Assembly (NCBI GenBank): GCA_009838465.1
Contig: VXRN01000023.1
Coordinates: 62,001-126,000, forward strand
DNA from: Dehalococcoidia bacterium
GTDB lineage: Bacteria > Chloroflexota > Dehalococcoidia > Lucifugimonadales > UBA1123
Direction of reading: 5' to 3'
DNA: 64,000 nucleotides
Shown: positions 53,021-62,175 of the stretch, in pieces
How the letters are laid out: every line of letters begins with the position of its first letter
How positions within the stretch are numbered: position 1 is the stretch's first letter
Notes under the pieces: generated by a model
What the model saw: the letters and a program-made list of their open reading frames with translations, nothing else
The model's database searches: none
Told to the model about the DNA's origin: nothing
Program-made: the position numbers and the translations under genes

Positions 53021-54256
53021 TTGTTCAACATACCTCCCGCGCTCAGGTATGCCAGATACCGCGCTTACTGGCTGGGTACCCTGGCCTCCGTGGGTGGTTA
53101 TCAGATGCTTTGGTTCGGGCAGGGCTGGCTGGTTTTCGAGTTGACAGGGTCGCCTCTCTACCTTGGGTACGTCGGACTGGCAAACGCCTCGGCGGCGATT
53201 GCGCTGAACCAGTTTGGCGGCGTGTTCGCAGACAAGCTGGACAAGCGAAAGCTCATACTCGTAACCCAGCTCGTCATCGCCGTTTTGGTATTTGCGCTCG
53301 CCGCGCTGATCTTGACCGAGACGGTCCGGGTCTGGCACATCATATTGATTGCCGTCGTCACAGGCGCGGTGGACGCATTCGGGCAGCCTGCCCACGATGC
53401 ACTCTATCCTCATCTGATACCCCGCAAGACCATCGTGAGCGCCGTGGCCCTCGACCAGGTGGCCTGGGAAGGCACGCGAATAGTCGTGCCCGCTCTGGCC
53501 GGTCTGGTCGTCAGCCTTGCCGGCACCGCGACGGTCTTCTTCGTGTCCGGCGCGGGCTTCGTCGCCATGACGCTGGTCCTGCTCATGCTCGACGTCCCGA
53601 AGATACCGGCCTCCGGCGTCGGCAACCCCCTGCGGGACATGGCTGAGGGACTGAGGTTCATCGGTGGCAATACGCTGTTTAGGTTCCTTATCGCGACGCT
53701 GTTCTTCAACAGCTTCTTCGGCATGTCCTACTTGCAGATGATGCCCGCGTTCGCGGTCGATGTTCTCGAAGTCGGCGCCGACGGGCAGGGAGTTCTTATG
53801 AGCGTGGGCGGAGTGGGCGCGCTGATGGCGATCCTCGCGTTGGGATCCATGAGCGGGTCATCGTATCGCGGTCCGATGGTGGTGGGTGGCGGGCTGGCGT
53901 TCGGCCTGTCCGTTACGGTGTTCGCCCTGACTTCACAGCACGTGGGATCGTACCCTCTTGCCCTGGCGCTGATGTTCGTCATGGGAGCGACGAGCTCGAT
54001 ATACGTGGTGGCGATCATAAGCTCGCTTCAGCAACTGGTGCCGGCCAACATGCGCGGCAGGGTCATGGGTTTTACCAGCATTACGTGGTACATCGGGCCT
54101 CTCGGCGCATTTCAGACGGGAGCGATAGCAGAGCTCGTAGGAGTTTCAGCGGCTGTGGCTATAGGTGGGACGTTAGTCACGCTATTCGCGCTCGGCCCGA
54201 CAATCTTGAACAGGCACGTCAGAAACCTTGGTGTGATACTTCAAGAGCGCGAGTGA
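53021..54256 (+). CDS. MFS transporter (EntS-like exporter)
   Basis: 411 aa with about 12 hydrophobic segments. LRYARYRAYWLGTLASVGGYQMLWFGQGWLVFELTGSPLYLG is the opening of the MFS_3/EntS group, which export siderophores, drugs or lipid-like compounds. The loop FADKLDKRKLIL is the motif-A-like cytosolic loop. The start is a TTG with only a distant AGGGG, so it is not secure. No substrate clue in the neighbourhood. Confidence 0.85.
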   Translation: MFNIPPALRYARYRAYWLGTLASVGGYQMLWFGQGWLVFELTGSPLYLGYVGLANASAAIALNQFGGVFADKLDKRKLILVTQLVIAVLVFALAALILTETVRVWHIILIAVVTGAVDAFGQPAHDALYPHLIPRKTIVSAVALDQVAWEGTRIVVPALAGLVVSLAGTATVFFVSGAGFVAMTLVLLMLDVPKIPASGVGNPLRDMAEGLRFIGGNTLFRFLIATLFFNSFFGMSYLQMMPAFAVDVLEVGADGQGVLMSVGGVGALMAILALGSMSGSSYRGPMVVGGGLAFGLSVTVFALTSQHVGSYPLALALMFVMGATSSIYVVAIISSLQQLVPANMRGRVMGFTSITWYIGPLGAFQTGAIAELVGVSAAVAIGGTLVTLFALGPTILNRHVRNLGVILQERE

Positions 54257-54476
54257 AGGGATGGGGGATGAGGAGCCGTTGACCTCTAACTGTCCAACTA
54301 AGCACTCCGACACAGTTATTGTTACTCACCCATTCTCAGGTCACGACAGCGAGAGAAACATCTCTCCGACCTTGGTTGAGCATGGATCGGGGAGAGCGCG
54401 TACTCGATAGCGAACATCAACTCAGGCCAATGTCTTAGAGCATGACAGGTAATGGCTCGAACACTTTCCAACCGGC

Positions 54477-55052
54477 CTAATCATCCCGTTCGCCCTTCTT
54501 CGCTTCCCGATCATCCTTGCCCACCAGACCCGCGTATAGCACACCCGCTATCAGCCCGAACAGGTGCCCCTCCCACGATACGAATTCGTTTGTCGGCAGA
54601 ATCCCGAATATGATCGTGCCATACACCGCGATCACCGCAATGGATATCAGGATAGAACTCAGGCTGCGCTCGTACAACCCGCGAGCCGCCAGATACCCGA
54701 AGTATCCGAACACCAGCCCGCTCGCCCCGATGTGGATGCCGTAGCCTGTTACTATCCCCGCTGTGAGCCACACCAGGGCGCCGCCCACCAGCGTGATGAA
54801 GACCGACGACCAGAACAGCCTGCTATGCCCGCGCAGGGAAATCAGGCCGCCAAGCACGACCAGAGGCCCCGTATTCGAAATCAGGTGGCTGAAGTCGCCG
54901 TGAAGGAACGGGCTTAGAGGAATCCCTCGCAGTCCCGTCACATTGCGGGGCAAAATGCCGTACTGGTCCAGGTTCAGGTTGGTAAGCGCGTCCGCTATCT
55001 CTACTACCCACAGGGACGCCACGAAAATCAGAAGCCAGAAGAAAGCGTGCAT
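54477..55052 (-). CDS. rhomboid-family intramembrane serine protease
   Basis: 191 aa with six hydrophobic segments. HGDFSHLISN carries the oxyanion Asn, the nucleophile S111 lies in IGASGLVFGY, and the His of the dyad is H163 in WEGHLFG. It cuts transmembrane substrates. It is followed upstream (on the strand) by a polyprenyl-phosphate-type GT2 gene, 12 bp apart, so the two are likely one unit. Confidence 0.93.
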   Translation of the reverse strand: MHAFFWLLIFVASLWVVEIADALTNLNLDQYGILPRNVTGLRGIPLSPFLHGDFSHLISNTGPLVVLGGLISLRGHSRLFWSSVFITLVGGALVWLTAGIVTGYGIHIGASGLVFGYFGYLAARGLYERSLSSILISIAVIAVYGTIIFGILPTNEFVSWEGHLFGLIAGVLYAGLVGKDDREAKKGERDD

Positions 55053-55064
55053 ATGTCCACCCCG

Positions 55065-55817
55065 CTATGAGTCTTGCCTTAGCCTGCCCAGGATTATACG
55101 CGACTCCCTCAGGCCGCCGAATCGCAGACGGGCCAGTCCCTTCAGGTCCTCGTATGCCGTGCTTACGATCCTCACCCTACTGTCCGGGTCGTCCACCCAC
55201 CTCACAGGGACTTCCTCAACGCTGTACCCGTTCTTCTCGCACAGAATCAGAAGCTCGGTGTCGAAGAACCAGCCCGTGTCCTTCACCAGCGGGAGTACCT
55301 CTTCTACCGCTCTGCGGCCCACCGCCTTGAAGCCGCACTGCGCGTCCTGAAATCCGGTCAGGAACATCGTCCTGAAGATGAGGCTGTAGCAGCGGGAAAT
55401 TAACTCGCGTTTCGGCGAGCGTCCTATCACCTGAGCGCCGCGCTTCAGCCGTGAACCAATCGCCACGTCCTTTCCGTCCTCGGCGACCGCCAAGACTAGA
55501 CGGGGAAGATACTCCAGGTCGGTGGACAGATCCATGTCCATGTAGGCGACCACGTCCGCGTCGCTCTGAGTCCAGGCGTGCTTGAGGGCGCGACCACGTC
55601 CGCGCTGCTCCAGCCACAGGTACTCCACACGCTCATGCTCCCCAGCCAGACGCCGCCCGATCTTCGGCGTCGCATCGGTGGAGCCGTTGTCCGCGATCAC
55701 GATTCGCCAGTCGTACTCACTCATATGCTCCCGCACAAAGGCAGATAGGGTCTGCACGGTGTTCTCCAGACCCTCCTCTTCGTTGAGTCCGGGCAGTACG
55801 ACATCTAGTTTGAGCAT
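55065..55817 (-). CDS. GT2 glycosyltransferase, polyprenyl-phosphate glucose/mannose synthase-like
   Basis: 250 aa. VVLPGLNEEEGLENT, ADNGSTDAT, YMDMDLSTDLEYL (metal-binding DxD-like), GSR, FQDAQCGFKAVGRRA and WFFDTELLILCEKNG are those of dolichyl-/polyprenyl-phosphate glucosyltransferases (DPG group). It would load a sugar on a lipid carrier at the membrane's inner face for glycan or protein glycosylation. No C-terminal membrane segments, so a soluble or peripheral form. Leads into the rhomboid gene. Confidence 0.9.
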   Translation of the reverse strand: MLKLDVVLPGLNEEEGLENTVQTLSAFVREHMSEYDWRIVIADNGSTDATPKIGRRLAGEHERVEYLWLEQRGRGRALKHAWTQSDADVVAYMDMDLSTDLEYLPRLVLAVAEDGKDVAIGSRLKRGAQVIGRSPKRELISRCYSLIFRTMFLTGFQDAQCGFKAVGRRAVEEVLPLVKDTGWFFDTELLILCEKNGYSVEEVPVRWVDDPDSRVRIVSTAYEDLKGLARLRFGGLRESRIILGRLRQDS

Positions 55818-55910
55818 GGTTTCAGACTGTCCTGATTTGTGTTAAGTGTATTGACGCAGCTGGAGGCGCGGCTCTCGTGCCCACACGTTCCGACAATGTA
55901 GGAGCTTACT

Positions 55911-57080
55911 ATGAAGATTACAGATTTGAAAGTTTGGGTTACAAGACCGGAGCCGCGGGGACGCTCCTTCGTCTTCTTCAGGATAGATACCGACGAAGGT
56001 ATATCCGGCATCGGGGAGGCTACCAGTTCCGGCGGTGGCGGGAGCATTATAGTGGGCAATATGGCCCGCTTCCTGCGCAGCTCCACCGTAGGCGACGACT
56101 TCCGCGAGTCGCTCATCGGCGAGGATCCGCAGTACATAGACCGCATCTGGCACAAGTTATATCGCCGCTTCACGGGCGGCGGCGGCTTCGGTGGATTCGT
56201 GACCACGCTTCTCAGCGGCATTGACATCGCGTTATGGGACATCAAGGGCAAGGTGATGGATCGCCCGATCTACGAACTGTTCGGTGGCCCGGTCTGGGAC
56301 GACGTCCCGATGTACACACACGTAACCCCCGGTGACCCGGACAGGGCCGCTGACCAGGCCAGGGAGCTCGCCGGCGAGGGCTTCACGGCTCTCAAGACCG
56401 ATCCGTTCATGCCCGAGATGCGCCAGCACCACCGCCGCTACATGAAGGGCGAAATCTCTCCGGCGGGCGCGGCGCTCGGCGCGGACACGATAGCCGCGAT
56501 GCGTGAGGCAGTCGGCCCGGACGTGGAAATCCTGATAGACGCGCACGGCAACTTCAACGTTCCGACCGCCATACGAATGGCACGCAAACTCGAGCCCTAC
56601 GACATTGGCTGGTTTGAGGAGCCGGTCCAGCCTAATAGCAACGACGCACTTCGCGCCGTCCGGGATGCGGTTGACGTGCCGCTGTGTGTAGGGGAGCGGC
56701 TGTACCACCGCTGGGACTTCGTTCCGATACTCACCGACAGGCTGGCCGAGTACCTGATGCCTGACATACTGTGGTGCGGCGGCATAAGCGAAATGCGAAA
56801 GATAGCGAACCTTGCCGAGTCCTTCTACATCCCGGTGAGTCCGCACGACGCGAGCGGCCCCGTGAACATCCTCGCCGGCGCTCACGTCATGATGACGGTC
56901 CCCAACTTCTACAAGCTGGAGTTCAACCATGCGGCCCTCGACGTCCACAACAGGATAATCTCCGAGCCGCTGGACATACGCGACGGTACGCTTCATCTGT
57001 CGGAGACGCCGGGCCTTGGTGTCGAGCTGGACGAAGAGTACCTGGACGCCCACTCCGACCCCGACTGGAACCCGGACTAG
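55911..57080 (+). CDS. enolase-superfamily sugar-acid dehydratase (mandelate racemase/galactonate dehydratase type)
   Basis: 389 aa. Metal ligands: Asp in LIDAHGNF, Glu in WFEEPV and Glu in CVGERL; catalytic His in DAHGN and in SPHDASGP. The ALKTDPF segment and DAHGNF fit galactonate/mannonate-type acid-sugar dehydratases rather than racemases, which carry KxK. It would remove water from a sugar acid. GGAG lies shortly before the ATG. Expansion of this superfamily is known from SAR202 genomes, and this is one reason for the taxonomic guess. Confidence 0.88.
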   Translation: MKITDLKVWVTRPEPRGRSFVFFRIDTDEGISGIGEATSSGGGGSIIVGNMARFLRSSTVGDDFRESLIGEDPQYIDRIWHKLYRRFTGGGGFGGFVTTLLSGIDIALWDIKGKVMDRPIYELFGGPVWDDVPMYTHVTPGDPDRAADQARELAGEGFTALKTDPFMPEMRQHHRRYMKGEISPAGAALGADTIAAMREAVGPDVEILIDAHGNFNVPTAIRMARKLEPYDIGWFEEPVQPNSNDALRAVRDAVDVPLCVGERLYHRWDFVPILTDRLAEYLMPDILWCGGISEMRKIANLAESFYIPVSPHDASGPVNILAGAHVMMTVPNFYKLEFNHAALDVHNRIISEPLDIRDGTLHLSETPGLGVELDEEYLDAHSDPDWNPD

Positions 57081-57142
57081 CACCAAATCTATGTGAAGAT
57101 GCCATATTCCAACTGCTATTCGTCATCTGTATGTTGAAAAAA

Positions 57143-57187
57143 GTCCCTTCCCCCTTGACGGGGGAAGGTTAGGATGGGGGTGAAACC
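57143..57187 (+). repeat. CTCCCTTGATGGGAG repeat family, copy 5 (variant)
   Basis: GTCCCTTCCCCCTTGACGGGGGAAGG followed by TTAGGATGGGGGTGA. The stem differs from other copies by paired changes on both arms. It lies 14 bp before a TACCCGC/ATTCCC-family copy. Confidence 0.75.
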
Positions 57188-57200
57188 TCAACTACAATTC

Positions 57201-57240
57201 AGTCATTCCCACGAAAGCGGGAATACAGGGGTTGGAGGCA
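57201..57240 (+). repeat. ATTCCC-hairpin family, copy 3
   Basis: AGTCATTCCCAC-GAAA-GCGGGAATACAGGGG: an 8-bp stem with one mismatch (57205-57224), sharing GTCA...CAGGGG flanks with the copy at 11655. Adjacent to the unrelated repeat at 57143. Confidence 0.7.
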
Positions 57241-57309
57241 GGCTGAGTATGGCAACACCAGCTGGATTCTATACTAGAAGAACGATCACGCGATATGAAG
57301 GGCGCGGTC

Positions 57310-58329
57310 CTACCGAGCAGCGTCCTCCGTCTCGGCTCGGACGGGAACATTCTGTACCGCTGCCGCGTCTGGATTGTGTCTGTCTTGCCTGACGGTTCCC
57401 CGTTCCACGTTGTGCTTGAGACGCTCGTACTCGGAGCATAGCTCCGCTCCCATCAGAACGATGAAGCTGCTGACGTAAGCCCAGAACAGAAGCACGATAA
57501 CGGGCGCTACCGAACCGTACACGTTCTGATATGACGCAAACTGTTCCAGATACAGGATGAACAGGTTCTTGGATGTCTCGAACAGGATTGCGGCCACTAG
57601 CGCGCCCGGCCATACATATCTCCAGTAAGTCTTCGTGTTGGGAACCATCTTGTACATCATCAGGAATATCATCAGCATCAGGAAGAAAGACATGCCCTGG
57701 AGGATGATATACCCCATGTTGTCAATCACGAATCCGACGACCGGGAAATTCAAATTGGGCAGTTCCTGCGCAGTCCTGACAACTGCCGCGCTGGACATCG
57801 AAATCGGGAACATGATGCCCACGCTTATCACCATGAGGATGTGCCTGGGCTTGCCTATATAGAACGGCCTGTCGTTGTGTATGTCCCAGGCGCGGTTGAT
57901 AGCGCGGTCGAGCGCCCCCATCATCGCGCTGCCCGACCACAGCAAGCCCAGGAAGGAGAACAGCCCCAGCGCGCTCCGTATGTTCAGTATGCCCTCGATA
58001 TTGTCCTGTACGAACTGCTCAGAGCCCGGCAGAAACCCGCCTATCGCGCCGGATATGTTCGCCTGGATTTGCTCCGGCTCCAGAAAATAGCTGAACACCG
58101 TTATCATCCCAATGACGAGCGGGAATAGCGAGAAGAGCGCGTAGTAGGCGACGCCAGCGGCCATGTGGGTGAGGTCGTCCTCAGACATCTCCCTGAAGAC
58201 CCTGATGGTGAGCTCGACGACGAATATCCGCCGAATCCGGTCTATTATGCCGCCGTACCTGTTGTTTATCCTGTCGCCCGTCCTCTGAATATAGTTCCGG
58301 ACGACTCGTACTGAATCATGATCGAGCAA
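57310..58329 (-). CDS. YihY/BrkB-family membrane protein
   Basis: 339 aa with about six hydrophobic segments between residues 55 and 295. FREMSEDDLTHMAAGVAYYALFSLFPLVIGMI is the conserved opening of the YihY family (once named RNase BN), followed by GAIGGFLPGS and LWSGSAMMGALDRAINRAWD. Role unclear: often linked to transport or envelope functions. The N- and C-terminal tails are charged and cytoplasmic. Its start overlaps the end of the threonine-aldolase-like gene by 14 bp. Confidence 0.9.
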   Translation of the reverse strand: MLDHDSVRVVRNYIQRTGDRINNRYGGIIDRIRRIFVVELTIRVFREMSEDDLTHMAAGVAYYALFSLFPLVIGMITVFSYFLEPEQIQANISGAIGGFLPGSEQFVQDNIEGILNIRSALGLFSFLGLLWSGSAMMGALDRAINRAWDIHNDRPFYIGKPRHILMVISVGIMFPISMSSAAVVRTAQELPNLNFPVVGFVIDNMGYIILQGMSFFLMLMIFLMMYKMVPNTKTYWRYVWPGALVAAILFETSKNLFILYLEQFASYQNVYGSVAPVIVLLFWAYVSSFIVLMGAELCSEYERLKHNVERGTVRQDRHNPDAAAVQNVPVRAETEDAAR

Positions 58330-59431
58330 TGTTCAACGCCGCCTCGAATGCTCGGGTTATATCTTCGTTGGATTGGCGCAATATGGTCGTGTTGACAGTC
58401 AGATGGATTTTGGAGGGGTTTCCTTCATCGGTATTGACGAACACCGAAGAATTCGCAAGTTCCTCAATGAGTTTCTCGACATCCACGTTCGCGTCCGGCG
58501 TAATCGGAAATATGTTCGAGCCGTGCTTGTAGGATTCTACGTTCATACCGTCCAGACGGTTCAACTCGACGAACAACGCTTCGGCCTTCGACATCGCCTC
58601 GGCGAACCGCTCCTCGAATCCCTCCATCCCTTGCAGGGCAAGAGCGGCCGCCAGCGACGTGTTCGAGAGTCCCCCACCGAACATACGCCGGTCATGGTAG
58701 AGGTCTCGGCAGAATTCCTCCGTTCCCGCTAGGATCGCTCCGAACGGCGCACCGAAATACTTGTACAGCGAAACATACACGGTGTCGAACAGGCCGGAGT
58801 ATTCTTCCGGTGGAATCCCGGTTGCCGCGCTCATCATAAACAGTCTCGCGCCGTCCAAATGCGTGCGTATGGAGTTTGCCGCACAGTACTCTGTGATCTC
58901 CCTCATTACGTCGAATGGCATAATCTGACCATGCTGACGCCGGACAGGACTCTCGATTACCAGTGCGCCCACGGGAGTGAGAACTCTGCCTGACACCGAA
59001 GTCTCGACTGCGGCCTTGACTTCTTCCAACCTGAAATATGGTCGCTTATTCGCAAGGGGTATTAGATTGATTCCGCTTAACTGCTGAACGCAGTCGCCGA
59101 TGTCGTGGTAGATGTGACTCTGTTCCTGGACTATGGCGCGTTGCCCGCGCCCACATTGATTGCGGATGGCGAGATGGTTTGCCAGTGTGCCGGTCGGCAT
59201 GAAGACCGCCGCCTCTTTGCCCAGAATGGCGGCCAGCCGTTTCTCGACTTCCTCAACCACTCCACCCAGCGAATAGTTGTCCGCCTCAATCCCTGTGCCA
59301 TCGGCTATTTCCGCCAGTCTCCTGACCATGAGTTCGGGAGTCTTCGGTTCGCCGTCGCCCCTGAACACGACGGCATCGGGGGACTCAGTGGTCTTACCGA
59401 CCAACGCGACGGGGGCCGTTAGAGTTGCCAT
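58316..59431 (-). CDS. threonine aldolase-like PLP enzyme (beta-eliminating lyase family)
   Basis: 371 aa from the ATG at 59431, chosen because AGGAAG lies seven bases upstream. FMPTGTLANHLAIRNQCGRG binds the PLP phosphate, HLDGARLFM carries the Asp, and the Schiff-base Lys is in VSLYKYFGAP (residue 224). Low-specificity L-threonine aldolases cleave threonine to glycine and acetaldehyde; the LYKYFGAP context, in place of SKGLGAP, is a deviation that may mark another amino acid. Overlaps the YihY gene start. Confidence 0.88.
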   Translation of the reverse strand: MATLTAPVALVGKTTESPDAVVFRGDGEPKTPELMVRRLAEIADGTGIEADNYSLGGVVEEVEKRLAAILGKEAAVFMPTGTLANHLAIRNQCGRGQRAIVQEQSHIYHDIGDCVQQLSGINLIPLANKRPYFRLEEVKAAVETSVSGRVLTPVGALVIESPVRRQHGQIMPFDVMREITEYCAANSIRTHLDGARLFMMSAATGIPPEEYSGLFDTVYVSLYKYFGAPFGAILAGTEEFCRDLYHDRRMFGGGLSNTSLAAALALQGMEGFEERFAEAMSKAEALFVELNRLDGMNVESYKHGSNIFPITPDANVDVEKLIEELANSSVFVNTDEGNPSKIHLTVNTTILRQSNEDITRAFEAALNIARS

Positions 59432-59554
59432 GTCTGTACTTCCTATTATCTTTGCGTTATCCAACCATGCGGATGGCGCGAGTTCGGACGATTACGACTG
59501 GTACAATGTTATCAGATTGACGCGCGTGGATTGGAAACGAGGGAGAAAGTTCGT

Positions 59555-60664
59555 TTGTCTCACATCAGCCTGGTCTGTACTGAATGTGGAAGGTCTCACA
59601 GGGCGGATATGCACACTCTGGGATGCGGGGAATGCGGCGCCCCTCTGGATGTCGAGTACAAGCCCGACGCCGGACATACGATACGTTGGTCAGGATTCGA
59701 TGTACCTGTTCCGTACCACTCTCATGTCCCCGGGGTGTCTATGGGAGAAGGCGACACCCCGATAGTCTCCTTGCCCAGGATCTCGGAATCCCTGGGAGCC
59801 ACCGACCTGTTCGGCAAGCTGGAGTTCATGAACCCGACCGGCTCTTTCAAGGATCGTGGGACGGCGACGATGCTGTCCGTGGCCGCTGAGCACGGGGTGA
59901 CCGAAGTCGTCGAGGATTCCTCCGGCAACGCTGGAGCGTCGGTATCCGCCTATTCCGCTAGGGCGGGTATCAAGGCTCACGTCTTTGCGCCCAGTACCGC
60001 GCCGGTGGCGAAGCTGGGACAGATTCGGGTTTACGAGGCACGGACGCACGCGGTTCCGGGTCCGAGGGAGGCCAGCACGGATGCGGCGGTCGGGTTCCAG
60101 CGCGAGAACGGGTTGGTCTATGCTTCTCACAACCTCAGTCCCTACTTCGTCGAAGGAACGAAGACCTTCGCCTACGAGGTGGCCGCCCAGATGTCGCCTC
60201 TGCCGGATCACATAGTCATTCCGGTCGGAAACGGCAGCCTCCTTATGGGATGCTGGAAGGGATTCTCGGAACTGATGGCTGGCGGCGCGCTGGACACTAT
60301 GCCGAGGCTGCACGCGATACAAGCCGAGGCGGTTATGCCAATCGCCGCAGAATTTCAGGGCAGGGAATGGAGTCCGGGGAAAGCGACTCTAGCTGGAGGT
60401 ATCGCGGTTGGCTCACCACCCCGAAAGAATCAGGTCTTGCGAGCGGTGAGGAGGTCAGGCGGAGAAGCCCTCGCCGTCTCGGATGACAGCATCGTGCGCT
60501 GGCAGAAGCGGCTGGCGGCCTCCGAGGGCATATTCGCCGAACCGACGTCAGCCGCGGCCCTGGCTGGCATTGAACTGCTTCTCCGACGCGGTTACATCAA
60601 GAAGGATGAAACCGTACTCGCAGCCATAACAGGCTTCGGTCTCAAGGACGCGCTGCCTGAGTAA
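59555..60664 (+). CDS. threonine synthase-like PLP enzyme (fold-type II)
   Basis: 369 aa. N-terminal zinc ribbon CTECG...CGECG, the PLP lysine in NPTGSFKDRGT, EDSSGNAGAS, and the C-terminal EPTSAAALAG. This is the threonine synthase / diaminopropionate ammonia-lyase-like group. GAGGGAG lies before the TTG at 59555; another TTG at 59531 adds eight residues. It is divergent from the threonine aldolase-like gene and converges with an aminotransferase, so the three may act on the same amino acids, although no proof is in the sequence. Confidence 0.9.
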   Translation: MSHISLVCTECGRSHRADMHTLGCGECGAPLDVEYKPDAGHTIRWSGFDVPVPYHSHVPGVSMGEGDTPIVSLPRISESLGATDLFGKLEFMNPTGSFKDRGTATMLSVAAEHGVTEVVEDSSGNAGASVSAYSARAGIKAHVFAPSTAPVAKLGQIRVYEARTHAVPGPREASTDAAVGFQRENGLVYASHNLSPYFVEGTKTFAYEVAAQMSPLPDHIVIPVGNGSLLMGCWKGFSELMAGGALDTMPRLHAIQAEAVMPIAAEFQGREWSPGKATLAGGIAVGSPPRKNQVLRAVRRSGGEALAVSDDSIVRWQKRLAASEGIFAEPTSAAALAGIELLLRRGYIKKDETVLAAITGFGLKDALPE

Positions 60665-60673
60665 TCCCTTATA

Positions 60674-61858
60674 CTACGAGGTCGCGTTGTCGAAGGCCTC
60701 TTTGAATCCCGGGATCGAGCCGGACAGCGTCTCGTCCGTTACGCAGAACGATATTCTGAAGTGTCCGGGCATTCCGAATCCGCGTCCAGGAACGACCAGG
60801 ACATTGCGCTTCTGAAGCTCCGCCACGAATTCCACGTCGTCATCTATTGGCGACTTGGGAAACATATAGAAAGCCCCCTGCGGCTTTACCAGGTCATATC
60901 CTATCTCCGTCAAAGAGTCGTACATGAAATCGCGCTTAGACTGGTACTCGCCGACGTCCACGGTTACCGACTGGAGCTTGGCTACTATGTGCTGCATCAG
61001 CGCGGGCGCGTTGACGAAGCCGAGCGTCCTGTTGCAGAAGACAAGGCCGTCCATCAGCTCTACGCCGTCCTCGTACTCGGGATGGACGGCTATGTAGCCT
61101 ATGCGCTCGCCGGGCAGCGCGAGGTCCTTCGAGTGCGATGTTGCGACAATCGAGCGAACGTGGTGATGGAAAATGTGCGGGTATTCGAGGCCGTCGAACA
61201 GCAGCCTGCGGTAGGGCTCGTCGCTGACCAGGAAGATCTCGATGCCGTGCTCAAGTTCTTTCTTGCGGATCACTTCGCTGATTTCAGCTAGGGTCTCATC
61301 CGTGTACAGGACGCCGGTCGGGTTGTTGGGAGAGTTGATCAGAACCGCGCGGGTTCGTTCACCGATGGCCTCCTCCAGCGCGTCCATATCGGGCAGGAAG
61401 TTCTCATCGGGCGGTACTACACTGCATGTGCCGCCGTGGTTGTCGGCGTAGAAGAAGTATTCGACGAAGTACGGCGCGAATATCACCACCTCGTCCCCGG
61501 GGTCGAACAGCGTCTTCAGCACTACGTTCAGCGCGCCTCCTGCTCCGCACGTCATGATCAGTTCGTCCGCTGTGAAGTTCAGTCCCGTCTCCTCGGCGAG
61601 TTGGGATGCAACAGCGGCCCGTGTCTCCGGGTAGCCGGAGTTTGGCATATACCTGTGCATACCGGGCGATGGGTCTTCGACGATGCGCCGAAGTTCCTCG
61701 AAGAACTCGTCGGGCGGCTCCAGGATCGGATTTCCGAGCGACAGATCGAACACGTTCTCGTCGCCGAACTGTTGCTTTAGCGCAATGCCTTCTTCGAACA
61801 TCCTGCGAATCCAGGACCCTTGCTCGAGCAGACCGCGTATTTTGTTGGAAACAGCCAT
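60674..61858 (-). CDS. class I/II PLP aminotransferase
   Basis: 394 aa. FDLSLGNPILEPP at the N-terminus, INSPNNPTG, LVSDEPYRRL with the Asp and Tyr contacts, TSHSKDLALPGERIGY with the Schiff-base lysine, and the C-terminal Arg in FRISFCV. Substrate group is aspartate/alanine-type transaminases; the exact amino acid is not determined by these motifs. It converges with the threonine-synthase-like gene (nine-base gap). Confidence 0.92.
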   Translation of the reverse strand: MAVSNKIRGLLEQGSWIRRMFEEGIALKQQFGDENVFDLSLGNPILEPPDEFFEELRRIVEDPSPGMHRYMPNSGYPETRAAVASQLAEETGLNFTADELIMTCGAGGALNVVLKTLFDPGDEVVIFAPYFVEYFFYADNHGGTCSVVPPDENFLPDMDALEEAIGERTRAVLINSPNNPTGVLYTDETLAEISEVIRKKELEHGIEIFLVSDEPYRRLLFDGLEYPHIFHHHVRSIVATSHSKDLALPGERIGYIAVHPEYEDGVELMDGLVFCNRTLGFVNAPALMQHIVAKLQSVTVDVGEYQSKRDFMYDSLTEIGYDLVKPQGAFYMFPKSPIDDDVEFVAELQKRNVLVVPGRGFGMPGHFRISFCVTDETLSGSIPGFKEAFDNATS

Positions 61859-61970
61859 GATGCGCCTTTCGGGTGGAGTTCACTTTCAGCGACTGCATTG
61901 TAGCGCAGTGTGAGTTTGCATTTGAACCGGGTCCGGGGTCTTTCGGTCATTTCCCGATACCACTTCTGTC

Positions 61971-62030
61971 GTTCGCCCTGAGCCTGTCGAAGGGCCGCCC
62001 GTTCATGGTTCGACAAGCTCACCACGAACG
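61971..62030 (-). repeat. CTTCGACAGGCTC palindromic repeat, copy 2
   Basis: Starts GTTCGCCCTGAGCCTGTCGAAG and ends CACCACGAACG; inverted, its first 42 bases match 22565-22606 nearly perfectly. Self-complementary halves (GCCTGTCGAA / TTCGACAAGC) can fold. Confidence 0.75.
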
Positions 62031-62084
62031 TACTTGGTTTAGTTGGTTGATAAATCAAAGACCCTAGAACCGAGTCAGTTCGGA

Positions 62085-62113
62085 TTGCCCGCAAGTCTCT
62101 ACAATCGTATAAT
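62085..62113 (+). promoter_or_regulatory. sigma-70-type promoter for the hydroxyacid dehydrogenase
   Basis: TTGCCC, a 17-base spacer and a perfect TATAAT, 62 bp before the ATG at 62176. Confidence 0.65.
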
Positions 62114-62175
62114 CTGAGCGGTTTGTGCGGGACATCCCGCTCTTGAAGAATACGATCATAAGGAGAATTGCGATA

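Larger units (their letters stand above)
61859..62175. other. 317-bp divergent intergenic region: repeat and promoter, no gene
   Basis: Holds the second copy of the CTTCGACAGGCTC repeat (61971-62030) and a good promoter for the dehydrogenase at 62085-62113. A long open frame on the minus strand crosses this region into the dehydrogenase gene and is an antisense shadow. Confidence 0.7.

Noticed and set aside
11655-57240. Repeated hairpins as a CRISPR array
   Set aside because: Copies are single, kilobases apart and without regular spacers.
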